30,000 nt of DNA, taken from the NCBI RefSeq assembly GCF_037975245.1, contig NC_092578.1:5092501-5122500 (forward strand). Direction: 5' to 3'. Positions 20,269 through 29,664 of this stretch are shown piece after piece. Position numbers and translations under genes: made by a program. Position 1 is the first letter of the stretch, and every line of letters starts with the position of its first letter. Below the pieces are notes generated by a model. That model searched no databases and was not told the origin of the DNA. It worked only from the letters and a program-made list of their open reading frames with translations. The stretch comes from Apostichopus japonicus. Its lineage: Eukaryota > Echinodermata > Holothuroidea > Aspidochirotida > Stichopodidae.

Positions 20269-21214
20269 ATGGCGGATTCAGAACCAATTGCGGCAAGCGA
20301 AGTTCAAAGTGATAATGGTTCTTCACTAGGCAGTGAAATTGGGCTATAATTAGAGTGCCCTTTCTCATATTCGAAGCAGAGAGTGAAGGCGATGATCATT
20401 CCAATATTGAACCGAACGTTGAGGGTGGAGCGGAGGTGTTAGAACCGTATCAGTTCGAGCCTGTTAAACGAGCCGAAATTGAAGCTCCACAACATATCGA
20501 AACCATTGCAAGGAACATACAACGTGGTAAGAATTTATTAACGAAGCATTTAAAAACAAAATCCAGTCCATTTTGTGCATGTGTTGTTGGAATTCGCGGA
20601 ACACCCTAAACCGTATTGTGCGTTGTGTTACGGTAACTTACAACCCATATGTAGAGTGTGTAGTACTAGTAGGGTTGGTTGCATACTGAAAGTTTGGCTC
20701 GGGGATGTAAGTTGCATTATGCAGCCATGCTAGGTAGGCATATGTGTTATTTCATACTCATTATTACTTGGCTAGTACTTTGGCCTGGAGTTTTGCAAAT
20801 CAATTTTCTGAAACAAAAGAATGTTTCATGATACACGGAAGGTGTAAAATCACAACAAATGTAATCATAACTGTACATTGTATGCCTGCTTGTTATTGTG
20901 GACATCATGGCCAACATTAATACATTTTGAACTTTCATAAATTTTTTCCCAGGCAGTATAGATACATAGCCTACGGTCAACAGGTTCAATGATACTTGGG
21001 GTTCCTAGCAAGACACGTCAGGGTTGTGCTACCATCATGTGCAGTCCAAAGGATCAGAAGTGATTTTCCAGCCAATGGTCATTACACTGGATTCAAGTTG
21101 CCAGGAGAAAACTCATTGTATAGGAAGCCTTGGTTGAGAAATTCCTCCAGAAACACCTTTTCTAAACTACGATTGTGTTGGATTATCAATCCGTCAGGGT
21201 TCCCTCAGTGTTGA
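20269..21214 (+). pseudogene. decayed P2X7 ballast-domain (P2RX7 C-terminal-like) gene, two exons
   Basis: Exon 1 starts at ATG 20269 (GAAATGG context) with an acidic, serine-rich leader (MADSEPIAASEVQSDNGSSL). The frame is broken by TAA at 20347 and resumes one frame over as EAESEGDDHSNIEPNVEGGA, then EPYQFEP. It ends at a donor CAACGTG|GTAAGA (20526/20527). After a strong acceptor (TTTTTTCCCAG, ending 20952) exon 2 reads QYRYIAYGQQVQ, TGA (20990-20992), then YLGFLARHVRVVLPSCAVQR, IRSDFP and GHYTGFKLP, stopping at 21212. EPYQFEP and RYIAY..RVVLPSCAV..IR..FP belong to the zinc-binding cytoplasmic ballast of P2X7, which also occurs as stand-alone proteins in invertebrates. The TGA lies where a tryptophan is usual. 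The cysteine-rich middle is absent, and donor phase 1 does not fit acceptor phase 2, so a middle exon is missing. There are no P2X channel domains. Not functional as it stands; family assignment is secure, function unknown. Confidence 0.8.
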
Positions 21215-22421
21215 TATATTGAAATTCAAGACTTTTAATTCAGGATGAAAAGGTTATTTTCCAGACCCAACATCAACAATGAAAGAAAAGGCATGTTTTG
21301 AAGCATTTGGACACAAGTATTGGCGTGACCGTGATGTCATATAATATGTGCATAAGGGAACGGACATTGACCTTTTTAGGGGCATTTACCTCCCAGACGT
21401 TTGATTCGTACCTTTAATCTGGAAGCCAAAATATCCATATCACCAATGATATTTGACAGAAAAGTCATAATAAAGACCAATGGAGGCAGCAGAACTCTTG
21501 AATGTTTAGACTTTGTTTCTTCAGCAGCAGCTGGTTTGTTTTGTAGTCTTTCTTCAAAAACTCAGCAGTACACCCTGTTAATGGTCTTCGATTGTTTTAA
21601 TGCGTGTGATGCTGTGTTTCACATTGCCCATCAGTGTTGTACGTGTCGTCGTGCTTGTGTAACATTTTTGCATGTGAGTTACTTCGTGCAGTGTTTCTTG
21701 GTTTAAATAACCCTTTATTGTATTTGCTTCTGGATTATTCTAATTAATTTGTCACAACAACGATTGATAGCGATGGACATGCAACTGCTTTGTAGGCTTA
21801 AAGCCAAAAAATTCATGTAAGTTGTTTTCTTTTAACCTCCTTTGATGTCACAAATTACATTAGTGTAATTTAAGAATGATAATGTTTATGGAAAGTACAG
21901 TTTTACTTTTATGTCATATAATACAATGATTGTTGTTAATGTTAGTTCAGATTGTCCAGAATGACTGTCTAGAACTGATATTGAATAAATTTTGCTCAAT
22001 GATTTAACACTTGAACTATGTTGTGTGAATTTTTGGCTCTGTGACTTTAAAATAAATCGCTTTGAGATTTAATTAAACACCCTTTGGAATAAAATCTTTT
22101 TACCTACCTAGTATTTTGACCCATCCCCATTACCCCCACTCCCTCCACAACATAAAAAATGGTTTTCCTGGAATAGGAATAAGAAATTATTGCTATAACT
22201 AACTGATCCAGCATATTCCAGAAATAAATTGGGGCACTGAGATTTGTTCACAAGAAGATGTAACCCATCGCTTCTGAAGCTAACCTCATAGCTTATTAGT
22301 ATACAATAGAGCAATGAAGGGGGTGTTAATTTAGATGATACAGTAAAATCTCTTCGTCTATTGCGACTTCAGTGTAGTAACGCTAATACTATAGTACTAC
22401 TAGTGCTCAGCGCGCTACCTC
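21215..22421. other. interior of the TTAA element without a recognised gene
   Basis: Between the two convergent pseudogenes. A plus-strand frame of 101 codons (21401-21706, Cys-rich near its end, HQCCTCRRAC) has no match I recognise; it follows an acceptor-like TTTACCTCCCAG ending at 21399 and could be a downstream exon remnant. Two AATAAA hexamers (21984-21989, 22051-22056) are suitably placed to end plus-strand transcripts. I found no transposase motifs on either strand by eye. Confidence 0.5.
21984..22056 (+). terminator. two candidate polyadenylation signals (AATAAA)
   Basis: AATAAA at 21984-21989 and 22051-22056, about 770 and 840 bp downstream of the ballast-gene stop. In DNA this AT-rich the hexamer is common, so support comes only from position. 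Confidence 0.3.
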
Positions 22422-22763
22422 CTAAGGATCGCCACTTGCCCCATTGGAGGTTTCCTGTTCCCCGATCTGGTCTTCAGAGTAGTTTTTTGTGGATTACTTG
22501 ACAGAAGAATGACTCTTTTATGTCGAACCGTTAAAGTCCATTTGTTTTATTTCATAACAAAAAGGAGGGATCGTAGTATGCTTCCGTGAAGTGTTCGCTT
22601 CATTCGGAGCTGCATACTGGCTAGGCCCAGTGAAATCGGCGCTGGTGTTGTGCACTAACTTGGTTATAATCGCCGTGTTTTTTTCGTCCTTCAGCCATGG
22701 ATGAAGGCTAATTGCATGGGTAATGATATTTATGCAGCCCCCAACAACACAACGGACCGGCAT
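22422..22763 (-). pseudogene. decayed THAP-domain protein gene
   Basis: The minus-strand ATG at 22763 opens MPVRCVVGGCINIITHAISL, then HPWLKDEKN and NTSADFTGPSQY. This is the start of a THAP C2CH zinc finger, a DNA-binding fold used by P-element and Kolobok transposases and by host proteins captured from them. Cys5 and Cys10 are the first two ligands. At about 22610 the frame slips; the continuation in another frame reads SSE, TGA (22602-22600), SEHFTEAYYDPSFL, which matches the expected C-S-E-H region with the third-ligand cysteine codon turned into a stop. The original frame resumes at about 22553 as QMDFNGST, with stops at 22518 and 22494, then NYSEDQIGEQETSNGASGDP to TAG at 22422-22424. 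The usual tryptophan of the domain is also not seen. It faces the ballast gene tail to tail and starts 357 bp from the element's right end. Confidence 0.8.
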
Positions 22764-22930
22764 TTCTCTCGGATAGTTTACAACAGTTGTAAAAAAAACT
22801 TGAAATTACTAACGATATAGCGTAATACAGTGGTTGTTTTATCAGTGTAAATGTGCGTGTACTGTATATGGAACGGTATGATCGTCGCGCATCCGATACA
22901 TGCCTGGGCTTTGCACGTGTGTTCCTAACA

Positions 22931-22938
22931 TGACGTCA
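22931..22938. promoter_or_regulatory. TGACGTCA (CRE/ATF-type) site, right arm
   Basis: Full palindromic site ending 182 bp from the element's right end and upstream of the minus-strand THAP ATG, mirroring the position of the left-arm site. Probably a promoter element of the THAP gene. Confidence 0.45.
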
Positions 22939-23100
22939 TCATTGTCTTGTTGTGAAATCGCATTCTCAGATATCTATTTTCGAATGCGAATATTAAAACG
23001 TTAATTACTAATTAGTCCTTGAGGTTTTCAAGGTGTTGAGGATAGTTTTGAACATAGATTTTCTCATAGATTCAGAGGAAGTTACTCTCGATGAGTTGGA

Positions 23101-23120
23101 TTTTTCGTGTCATGGCCTCT
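23101..23120 (-). repeat. right terminal inverted repeat of the TTAA element
   Basis: Reverse complement reads AGAGGCCATGACACGAAAAA; TTAA follows at 23121-23124. Confidence 0.9.
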
Positions 23121-23376
23121 TTAAGTATTTTTTTTTCAATTTTGTCACTTTACTACTAAATATTATCGTTATTTGCTACGATTTTACAAACTTACGTAAA
23201 GACAGGAAATAAATAATTAACCAGTCAGATGTTAAGAAATGAGCTCCGAATACCACACTTAATATACTATACTTTGGTATAGATAGGTGTAACCTTGTAA
23301 ACATCTCCAATCCTTAATCTGATTAACTTTTGCATCGTCACGGCAGATTTCGTTATGTGTTTGGTTAAATGATGGG

Positions 23377-23398
23377 TATATATATATATATATATATA
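23377..23398. repeat. (TA)11 microsatellite
   Basis: Perfect dinucleotide array. Confidence 0.95.
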
Positions 23399-23532
23399 CT
23401 AAAGATTCATAGTACGTAAGTTAAAAGGACTCTAAAATGTTAAGTGCATAACAGATACAAAAGAAGGTCAATGGCGATCTTCAAGCCTTGTTATTCCTTG
23501 ACTATATATAAAAATAGATACATATAAATATG

Positions 23533-23536
<4 letters not shown>

Positions 23537-23596
<60 letters not shown>
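23537..23596. repeat. (TA)30 microsatellite
   Basis: Perfect dinucleotide array of 60 nt. Confidence 0.95.
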
Positions 23597-23599
<3 letters not shown>

Positions 23600-24122
23600 T
23601 TATTACTGAATTTAGACATATGTTAAATTTGAAACTGAACGCCTGATACATGCATTTAATCTCGAGGAATGGGCTAACATTTTTGCAAGAGAAGTAAATA
23701 TTCATGATTGGGTTGTGAGTATACTAATTATATATACGGTACCGAAGAAGAGTCTTATACAATATGGATCGCATATAATGAGGCATTTACTGCGGCCCGC
23801 TCGGAGTCTGCAAATATGGCCTACTTGTGGCAGGGTATTTCAACATAACATATGAACAACACGTCATCATTTCTGTAGTGTTCCTCAGATTACGATATAT
23901 TAAATATCCATTTTGGTCACAGAATCGAATTAGTGAATGCGTCTCTAAGTTTTGCGGCACGTGGATCGGGTTCAAATTTGCTTTTGGGGAGGGGGTGGGG
24001 TGGGGTGGGGAGGTGGGGGAGGGCATTATATCATGTTTTTCCTCTTGTTCTTATACATCTGTAAGTCTCTTGTGCAAAATCCAAGGAGATATAGAGAAAT
24101 GAACTGACGGTAAAACTGTATA

Positions 24123-24187
24123 CCGCCACATCGTCACACCACACATCGCCACAACCAACATCGCCACACCACACACCGCCACACGGC
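24123..24187. repeat. short tandem repeat, ~16-bp unit
   Basis: Four imperfect units built on ACATCGCCACACC (CCGCCACATCGTCACA, CCACACATCGCCACAA, CCAACATCGCCACAC, CACACACCGCCACAC). Confidence 0.75.
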
Positions 24188-24690
24188 GGGAGCATGTATA
24201 CACTGAAACTATCAATTCGCCTGCAACTTTACCGTATTAAAAGCTCAACATGTGCCGTTCGTTTTGTGTCTCATCATTTACCAAATCTTATCTCTCACGC
24301 CACGTGCCCTCCAACCCCAGGTATACCCCGAATATGTAACAGGTCACGTGATTAATTAAATTCTCGCTAATTCTTCTTCTACTGCAGGCAAGATTTTTTT
24401 TTTCCTATACGGGAACACACATCCCGGACTTTTTTTTACATAAAAGGTGAAACTGCGTTGATTTATAACCAATTTCCTCTCGGATCCGAAAAGGCAGATA
24501 AGAACCAAGCGATCTGTTAAAATTTATCATCAGTAACTTCCTGCCGCGCGTAATAAATTGTACGTGTATATAGTTTCATGGTTTACAACAGCGATGGTTT
24601 ACGAAGCTATTTTCTATCTTTGTGGTCCACCAGCTTCATATACTGAATAATTATCCTAATATCGTCATATATAGATTGCACTTACACACA

Positions 24691-24765
24691 ATGAAGATAT
24701 ATATTATATTTCACCTAGCTCTAACAGGGTTTGTCGTTGCTGAAGTACCGATGCAGGATGGTTAA
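24691..24765 (+). CDS. possible signal-peptide-like mini-ORF
   Basis: ATG at 24691 encodes 24 residues beginning MKIYIIFHLALTGFVVAEVP, with a basic start, a hydrophobic core and a small-residue site at VVA, then stops (TAA 24763). It could be the first exon of a secreted protein or a chance frame. No clear donor before the stop and no partner exon were found, so it is only flagged. Confidence 0.1.
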   Translation: MKIYIIFHLALTGFVVAEVPMQDG

Positions 24766-25290
24766 TGATGTTATCGAGTTGATTGCCATGTTGATGGATC
24801 TAAATTAATTATCCAGACCTGAGTTTGTGAGTTTGGTTGTACTTCTTTTCAATTTCTAGCCAAACTATATACTAATCACAAACAATCACGTATATAGTTG
24901 AATTACCGCATGATCTAACTATATGATTACAGTCAACATTTTTGCCTTCTCATATGAGTTAGAGATAGCAAACCAATTAGTTCAATACTTACAGAAAAAG
25001 GAGGGAGGGGATATGGGAAGGGGGGGGGGAGGAAACGTAACAGACTGTCAGGCCGCGTCATGACCAGAATAAAAAACATCTGCACAAAATAGGAAATAAA
25101 AAAGGGTTGTCTGAGGGAGCTCTTAGCTGATGTCTTGTCAAGATGAAACATAAACACTGAAGTAAAACAAAAACCCCTCCCCATCAAAAACTCTAAAAAC
25201 AAAGTAAAGCCCCCTCCCCACCCTACCCACCCTACCCACCCTCCTTCAAATAATGTGGGAAAGAGGTCGTGACCAGAATAAATTACACCT

Positions 25291-25309
25291 ACACACACAC
25301 ACACACACA
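25291..25309. repeat. (AC)n microsatellite
   Basis: Perfect (AC)9 with one extra A. Confidence 0.9.
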
Positions 25310-25676
25310 AATGAAACAATAATGACTGTTGCTTCCGTTCAGTTGTCTTGTAAAGAAAATCATTGCAATATCTTCTTTTTTTTGTCTAAATGCTTGCAGG
25401 TAAGTACAAGGGCAATTAACCCAAATAAAAAAAAGTATATTAAAAATAATATATATGCCCGGATTGTTTCAACTTGAAGAGGCGTTTAAACACACATATA
25501 TCAAATAGAGATGTTTTAACGTTCAACATGAAAGTTTCTGCAACAAGGAGGGCATGTAGCCATTAATTGTCTCCGATCCGATTAGATTTGACATTTCGAA
25601 AACGAGACAGATTTTTCGCTTCACTGGAAATAACAATAACAAGACAGGTGTCATTTACATCACGTCTATTGTTCCT

Positions 25677-25679
<3 letters not shown>

Positions 25680-25743
<64 letters not shown>
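25680..25743. repeat. (TA)32 microsatellite with GATATA tail
   Basis: Longest dinucleotide array in the window; it decays into GATATA and TATATATAG variants up to about 25770. Tyr-Ile open frames across it are artefacts. Confidence 0.95.
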
Positions 25744-25745
<2 letters not shown>

Positions 25746-26293
25746 TATAGATATATATAGATATATATGTATGATATGGTATATGTATGATTAATTTTGC
25801 CTGCTTGCAATGTTTAAGTTTTGCAAAACTGTTTATGCGAATTTAAGTGAGAATTATGCCGTTTACATACAAATCATATACACACCATATTAATCGAGAC
25901 AATTTTCATTACTTTGATTTAATATATATAAGACAAGCATACGTTAGTTGTGTTATTATATGTTATTATAATATGGCAAGCTTATCTATCTATGTATATA
26001 TATATATTATACGTTGTGACGTAAGTAGTTTATACAGAAATATATAATATATTTTCATACTGACATTAAAAACTTTATATAGAACATTTTCATTTGATGT
26101 ATCGAATGTATTGATGAAATAATAGGTAAGCTATGTTTGTCGTTGCATGGTTTTCATGTATACGAAGCGATATTCGTGCAAAGACAAATAATAATAATAT
26201 AATATTGTTTTTTTTTTAATTACATTTTGGCCAACAAGTGGCATGATCAAATTAACAAGGCATATGTGTATTCCATGTTGATAAGGTAATGTG

Positions 26294-26342
26294 CACTTAA
26301 GTCATTCTACGTTGGTAATACATGTCCACTTAAGTCATTCTA
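26294..26342 (+). repeat. 33-bp tandem duplication
   Basis: CACTTAAGTCATTCTA occurs at 26294-26309 and again at 26327-26342, exactly 33 bp apart, with related flanks (ATGTGCAC and ATGTCCAC). Two copies only. Confidence 0.7.
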
Positions 26343-28957
26343 TATGTCCACACACATACACACATGCACACACACACATGTGAACTGTTATCTTCAATAC
26401 AATGAACAACATACTTTTCCTATAGCTATCGTGTGCTTCATGCCCCCTTAATTGTGCCGGATATTTCCACTGAAGTTTTTCCAAATAAAAACAAAAATGC
26501 ACAAAAAATCAAGCAAAAAAATAAATACAAAAATAAAACAAAAAAAGAAGAAAAAAATAAGAAGAAATAGACAAGTAGGTTGTATACACGAGTGAATAGC
26601 AACTGTATCTAAATAGACAATACGGAAATTGTCTGTCACATATTTTACAGTGAAACTTATGTATGTACATCTACAGTAGATAGCAAAAAACGTGGAGCCT
26701 TTCCGCTCGCGTCGAGGAGACCGGTGATAAATTATCCTCTCGACCTCGTTCGTGTTGAATTCTATCTTATACATATATATGTACCGATTGGATGTTTAGT
26801 CGTAAATCAAAAGGGAACTGTATACTCTCTGGAAATATAGAGGCATATAGACCGGCCGACTATCGAAAAAGAAAAAGAAGCTTCCCTTGGGAAAGCCCTA
26901 AAGAAGATGAATTTGACTGGTGATCACGGCCGAGTGTTTCAGATACAACCAGCAAGTTGGAAACGATTATGCGTCTCAGCTGTTTACAAATGGCGCTAAT
27001 TTCTTGAGTTCATATTTAAATTTGTCGTGGAATTGTAGGCATGGATTTTATTTATGGTAAATAAGTGCATTATGGAAAGAAAAAAAAAGGACTTGAAATA
27101 TATATTTTAAAAAACAAAATATGATAGTAACCAACCTAAAAAACAAAGAAAAGAGAAAGAAATCTGCGATTATTAGTAAAGATAGAAAATCAGGGAGGCT
27201 CGCCTCAACCGATGATCTGGTTATATTGCATGTACGACCAGTGCTTGTGTATAAGGCATTGTAGCAGTTTTCCCGTGCATTGTTGCATGATATATGAAAC
27301 CGGAAAAACTATACAAACAAAACGGAATTTGTCACTGAATATCGCAATATTGGGATATTGAAGCCATCTTGTATAGTTCTCTTGAGAGTACAACTGATTC
27401 AGTACAGCAATACTTTTGAACCTCTCCATTTAGTTCTTTTAGATCTGCATACCAGGGATATTTATTCCTTTGCCTTTGCTCATTACTTTACATATATAGT
27501 ACGTTCATATATGATATCATGAATATATTTATTACCTAAGTATAGGAAAGCTGCTGATGTAACCCAAACTTCCTTCTTTGCATTTACCTATCTCAATCAA
27601 AACTAGGTAAGATTCCCTTCTCTGGGCAGAGTAAAGGGTCTAAAATTCAAATCGGCCAGCGGTTCTCAATCATTCATTCGGCGGTGTATATCAACTGGTT
27701 ACTGTTAGTATCATATCGTATTGCTATATGTGGGTCAACGGGGTAGTGGTGTTTGGTGGGTGGGGGGGGGGGGGGGGTTGGAAGCCACCTTTAAATTACG
27801 TAAATTACGTAAAACAATACATATTTTCGCTATGATGACATGAGGAGGTGGGGTGGGAGTGGTTTACACTAAGTGGCGATACTCAAGACGAGATACTGCA
27901 TCGTTCTATCGGTTCCCTACCAAAGATCAAATGCGAAGCCTTCACCCATGTTACATACCGTTACCAGAACATGCGATCGCCGTCTATAATCAGCATCATG
28001 AAAATTTCACTCCATACATTAGGAACCTCAATTTAGCGAGATTTCATTCACCAAAACTCGCGTGAGAAGTTTGAGTGGGAATCTTAAAGCAAAACTGAAA
28101 ATGTTCACGCCTCTCTGGTTTTTTATCATCAATTTTCATTTTCCACTTTATAGCATTCAATAACTCGATAATGATTATGGTGGTACGGGCAGTGATCCTG
28201 AAATACATACTTTTTCTTTTCGTATGAGGAACCCCCCCCCCCCCCCCTCCTATCTGTTTAATTATGAATCATACATTATACAGCTTATTTCGAAATATTA
28301 TGACTCATATTTAACATGCCATCCTTAAAAAAAAAAAATATGAAAGGAACACGAGAAGAGGAGTAAAATGATTCAGATCGTATCGGCACTGTGACGTCAC
28401 AGATTTACAAAAATACAGCCCTCAGATATGACTTTAAAATGAATACAGAAAGACGTTTCTTAATTCTATATCTAGGACTTAATCATAACAAATATTAATG
28501 TCATATAAAACTTGAAGGTGAGAGTTCCGGCTTTTGTCTCACTAAAGCCTACAAGTAAACAAACATTTTATACATAACAGTGGTTTGGCAAATAAACATT
28601 GAAAAACAAATCAATCTGCACCCCATTATACATACGTAGAGCAATTGAAGATATTCTTTACGTGTATGTATAAGCGATTTTCACAAAATTTTCACTCGTT
28701 CACTCAGACAAGGCCCCAGAAATGAAGGGGACCCCCCCAAAAAAAAGAACAACCCAACATAGAGTACATATGGGGTATCATGGGTGCGATATATTGGCAC
28801 ACGCATGGAAACACAATATCTCGAATTATGTAACGAGCTGTTATATGAATGGATCATCAATATATTTGCGCACCTCATTTAAGAGGCGAAAAAAAAAGGT
28901 AATTTGTACATGTGATCTATATAAAAGGTGAACACGTCTATACAAATCATGAGAGCT

Positions 28958-29001
28958 GGGGTGGGTGGGTGGGTGGGTGGGTGGGTGGGTGGGTGGGGGG
29001 G
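28958..29001 (+). repeat. (GGGT)n array ending in a G run
   Basis: GGGG followed by about nine GGGT units and a 7-nt G run. Four or more GGG tracts with 1-nt loops fit the G-quadruplex pattern on the plus strand. Confidence 0.9.
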
Positions 29002-29640
29002 AGAGGAAACCCAGGGACGAGGCCAAGGCCTTTTCAAAAATGTTTGACCATACAAATTAGTTACACGCAGAGCTTTATCATAGGGTATACAGCACGCTAC
29101 GAACTTGGGCATTTCTTATTACTATCGCTTCTCTTAACCCACATCTATTCTGTTACAAATTTCGGTGTCTACAGACACTTGCGTCAACCCCCCCCCCCCC
29201 CCACCCACCTCCTCTTTCCGAGAAATCATGTATCAGTCTTTCGAGTCTATACCTACTTCCATATGCAGAGATTTCTTATTATGGGATTAACACAGTGGAT
29301 GTCTGTACCAGCGGTTCTTAATATATTCAATAAATCGAATGCTACTGCACATTTCATTATCCTCTCAGAGCGCTGCTGGCTGTCGAATGCTTACTGGTAA
29401 TTATGCACTATGAAAAAAACGCGCAACAGGATAGCTTCCATTTACCTATCGATTTGGCCTACATAAAAAGCGACCGTGCCGCAATGATTCATCTAATGGC
29501 AAGCCAATCTCTAGAGTAAATGTATATATACGTTACACTTTCTTGTTTGGGTTCCCAATCCGTGGACTTGTTTAGAGATGACGATGACTCGGTTAAAAGT
29601 CCCCCCCCCCCCACACACACATCCTTGCCCCTCCACGAAA

Positions 29641-29664
29641 TATAATAATAATAATAATAATAAT
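29641..29664. repeat. (TAA)n trinucleotide microsatellite
   Basis: Seven ATA/TAA repeats, near perfect. The minus strand gives a run of tyrosines, an artefact. Confidence 0.9.

Larger units (their letters stand above)
19921..23124. mobile_element. TTAA-flanked DNA transposon carrying P2X7-ballast and THAP genes
   Basis: The element proper is 19925-23120 (3,196 bp). It starts AGTGGCCATGACACGAAAAT; the opposite end read inward is AGAGGCCATGACACGAAAAA, so 18 of 20 terminal positions match. TTAA stands just outside both ends (19921-19924, 23121-23124), the target duplication of TTAA-specific transposons. Inside are two convergent decayed genes: a split plus-strand gene for a P2X7-ballast-like protein and a minus-strand THAP-domain gene. 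TTAA duplications plus a THAP protein are known for the Kolobok superfamily; piggyBac also uses TTAA but has different termini (CCC/GGG). No DDE/D transposase could be read, so the copy is probably non-autonomous or has lost it. Superfamily assignment is inference; the boundaries are seen directly. Confidence 0.85.
23125..25679. other. AT-rich non-genic stretch with microsatellites
   Basis: No gene recognised. (TA)n at 23377-23398 and 23537-23596, a G-rich patch at 23988-24020, a short CCACA-type tandem repeat at 24123-24187, a 10-nt G run at 25020-25029, a C-rich CCCACCCTA tandem at 25210-25243 and (AC)n at 25291-25309. Confidence 0.55.

Noticed and set aside
20269-21214. A P2X receptor channel gene
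   Set aside because: Only the cytoplasmic ballast-like part is present. No channel ectodomain, membrane segments or P2X motifs are seen nearby, and an acidic leader with its own start codon precedes the domain.
19921-23124. piggyBac assignment for the TTAA element
   Set aside because: The TTAA sites fit, but piggyBac ends normally begin CCC/CCY, while these begin AGNGGCCATGACACG, and the protein content (THAP) points elsewhere.
28912-29400. 162-codon open frame, the longest in the window
   Set aside because: It starts within (GGGT)n and crosses a C15 run, with no domain, signal or splice context; most likely chance.
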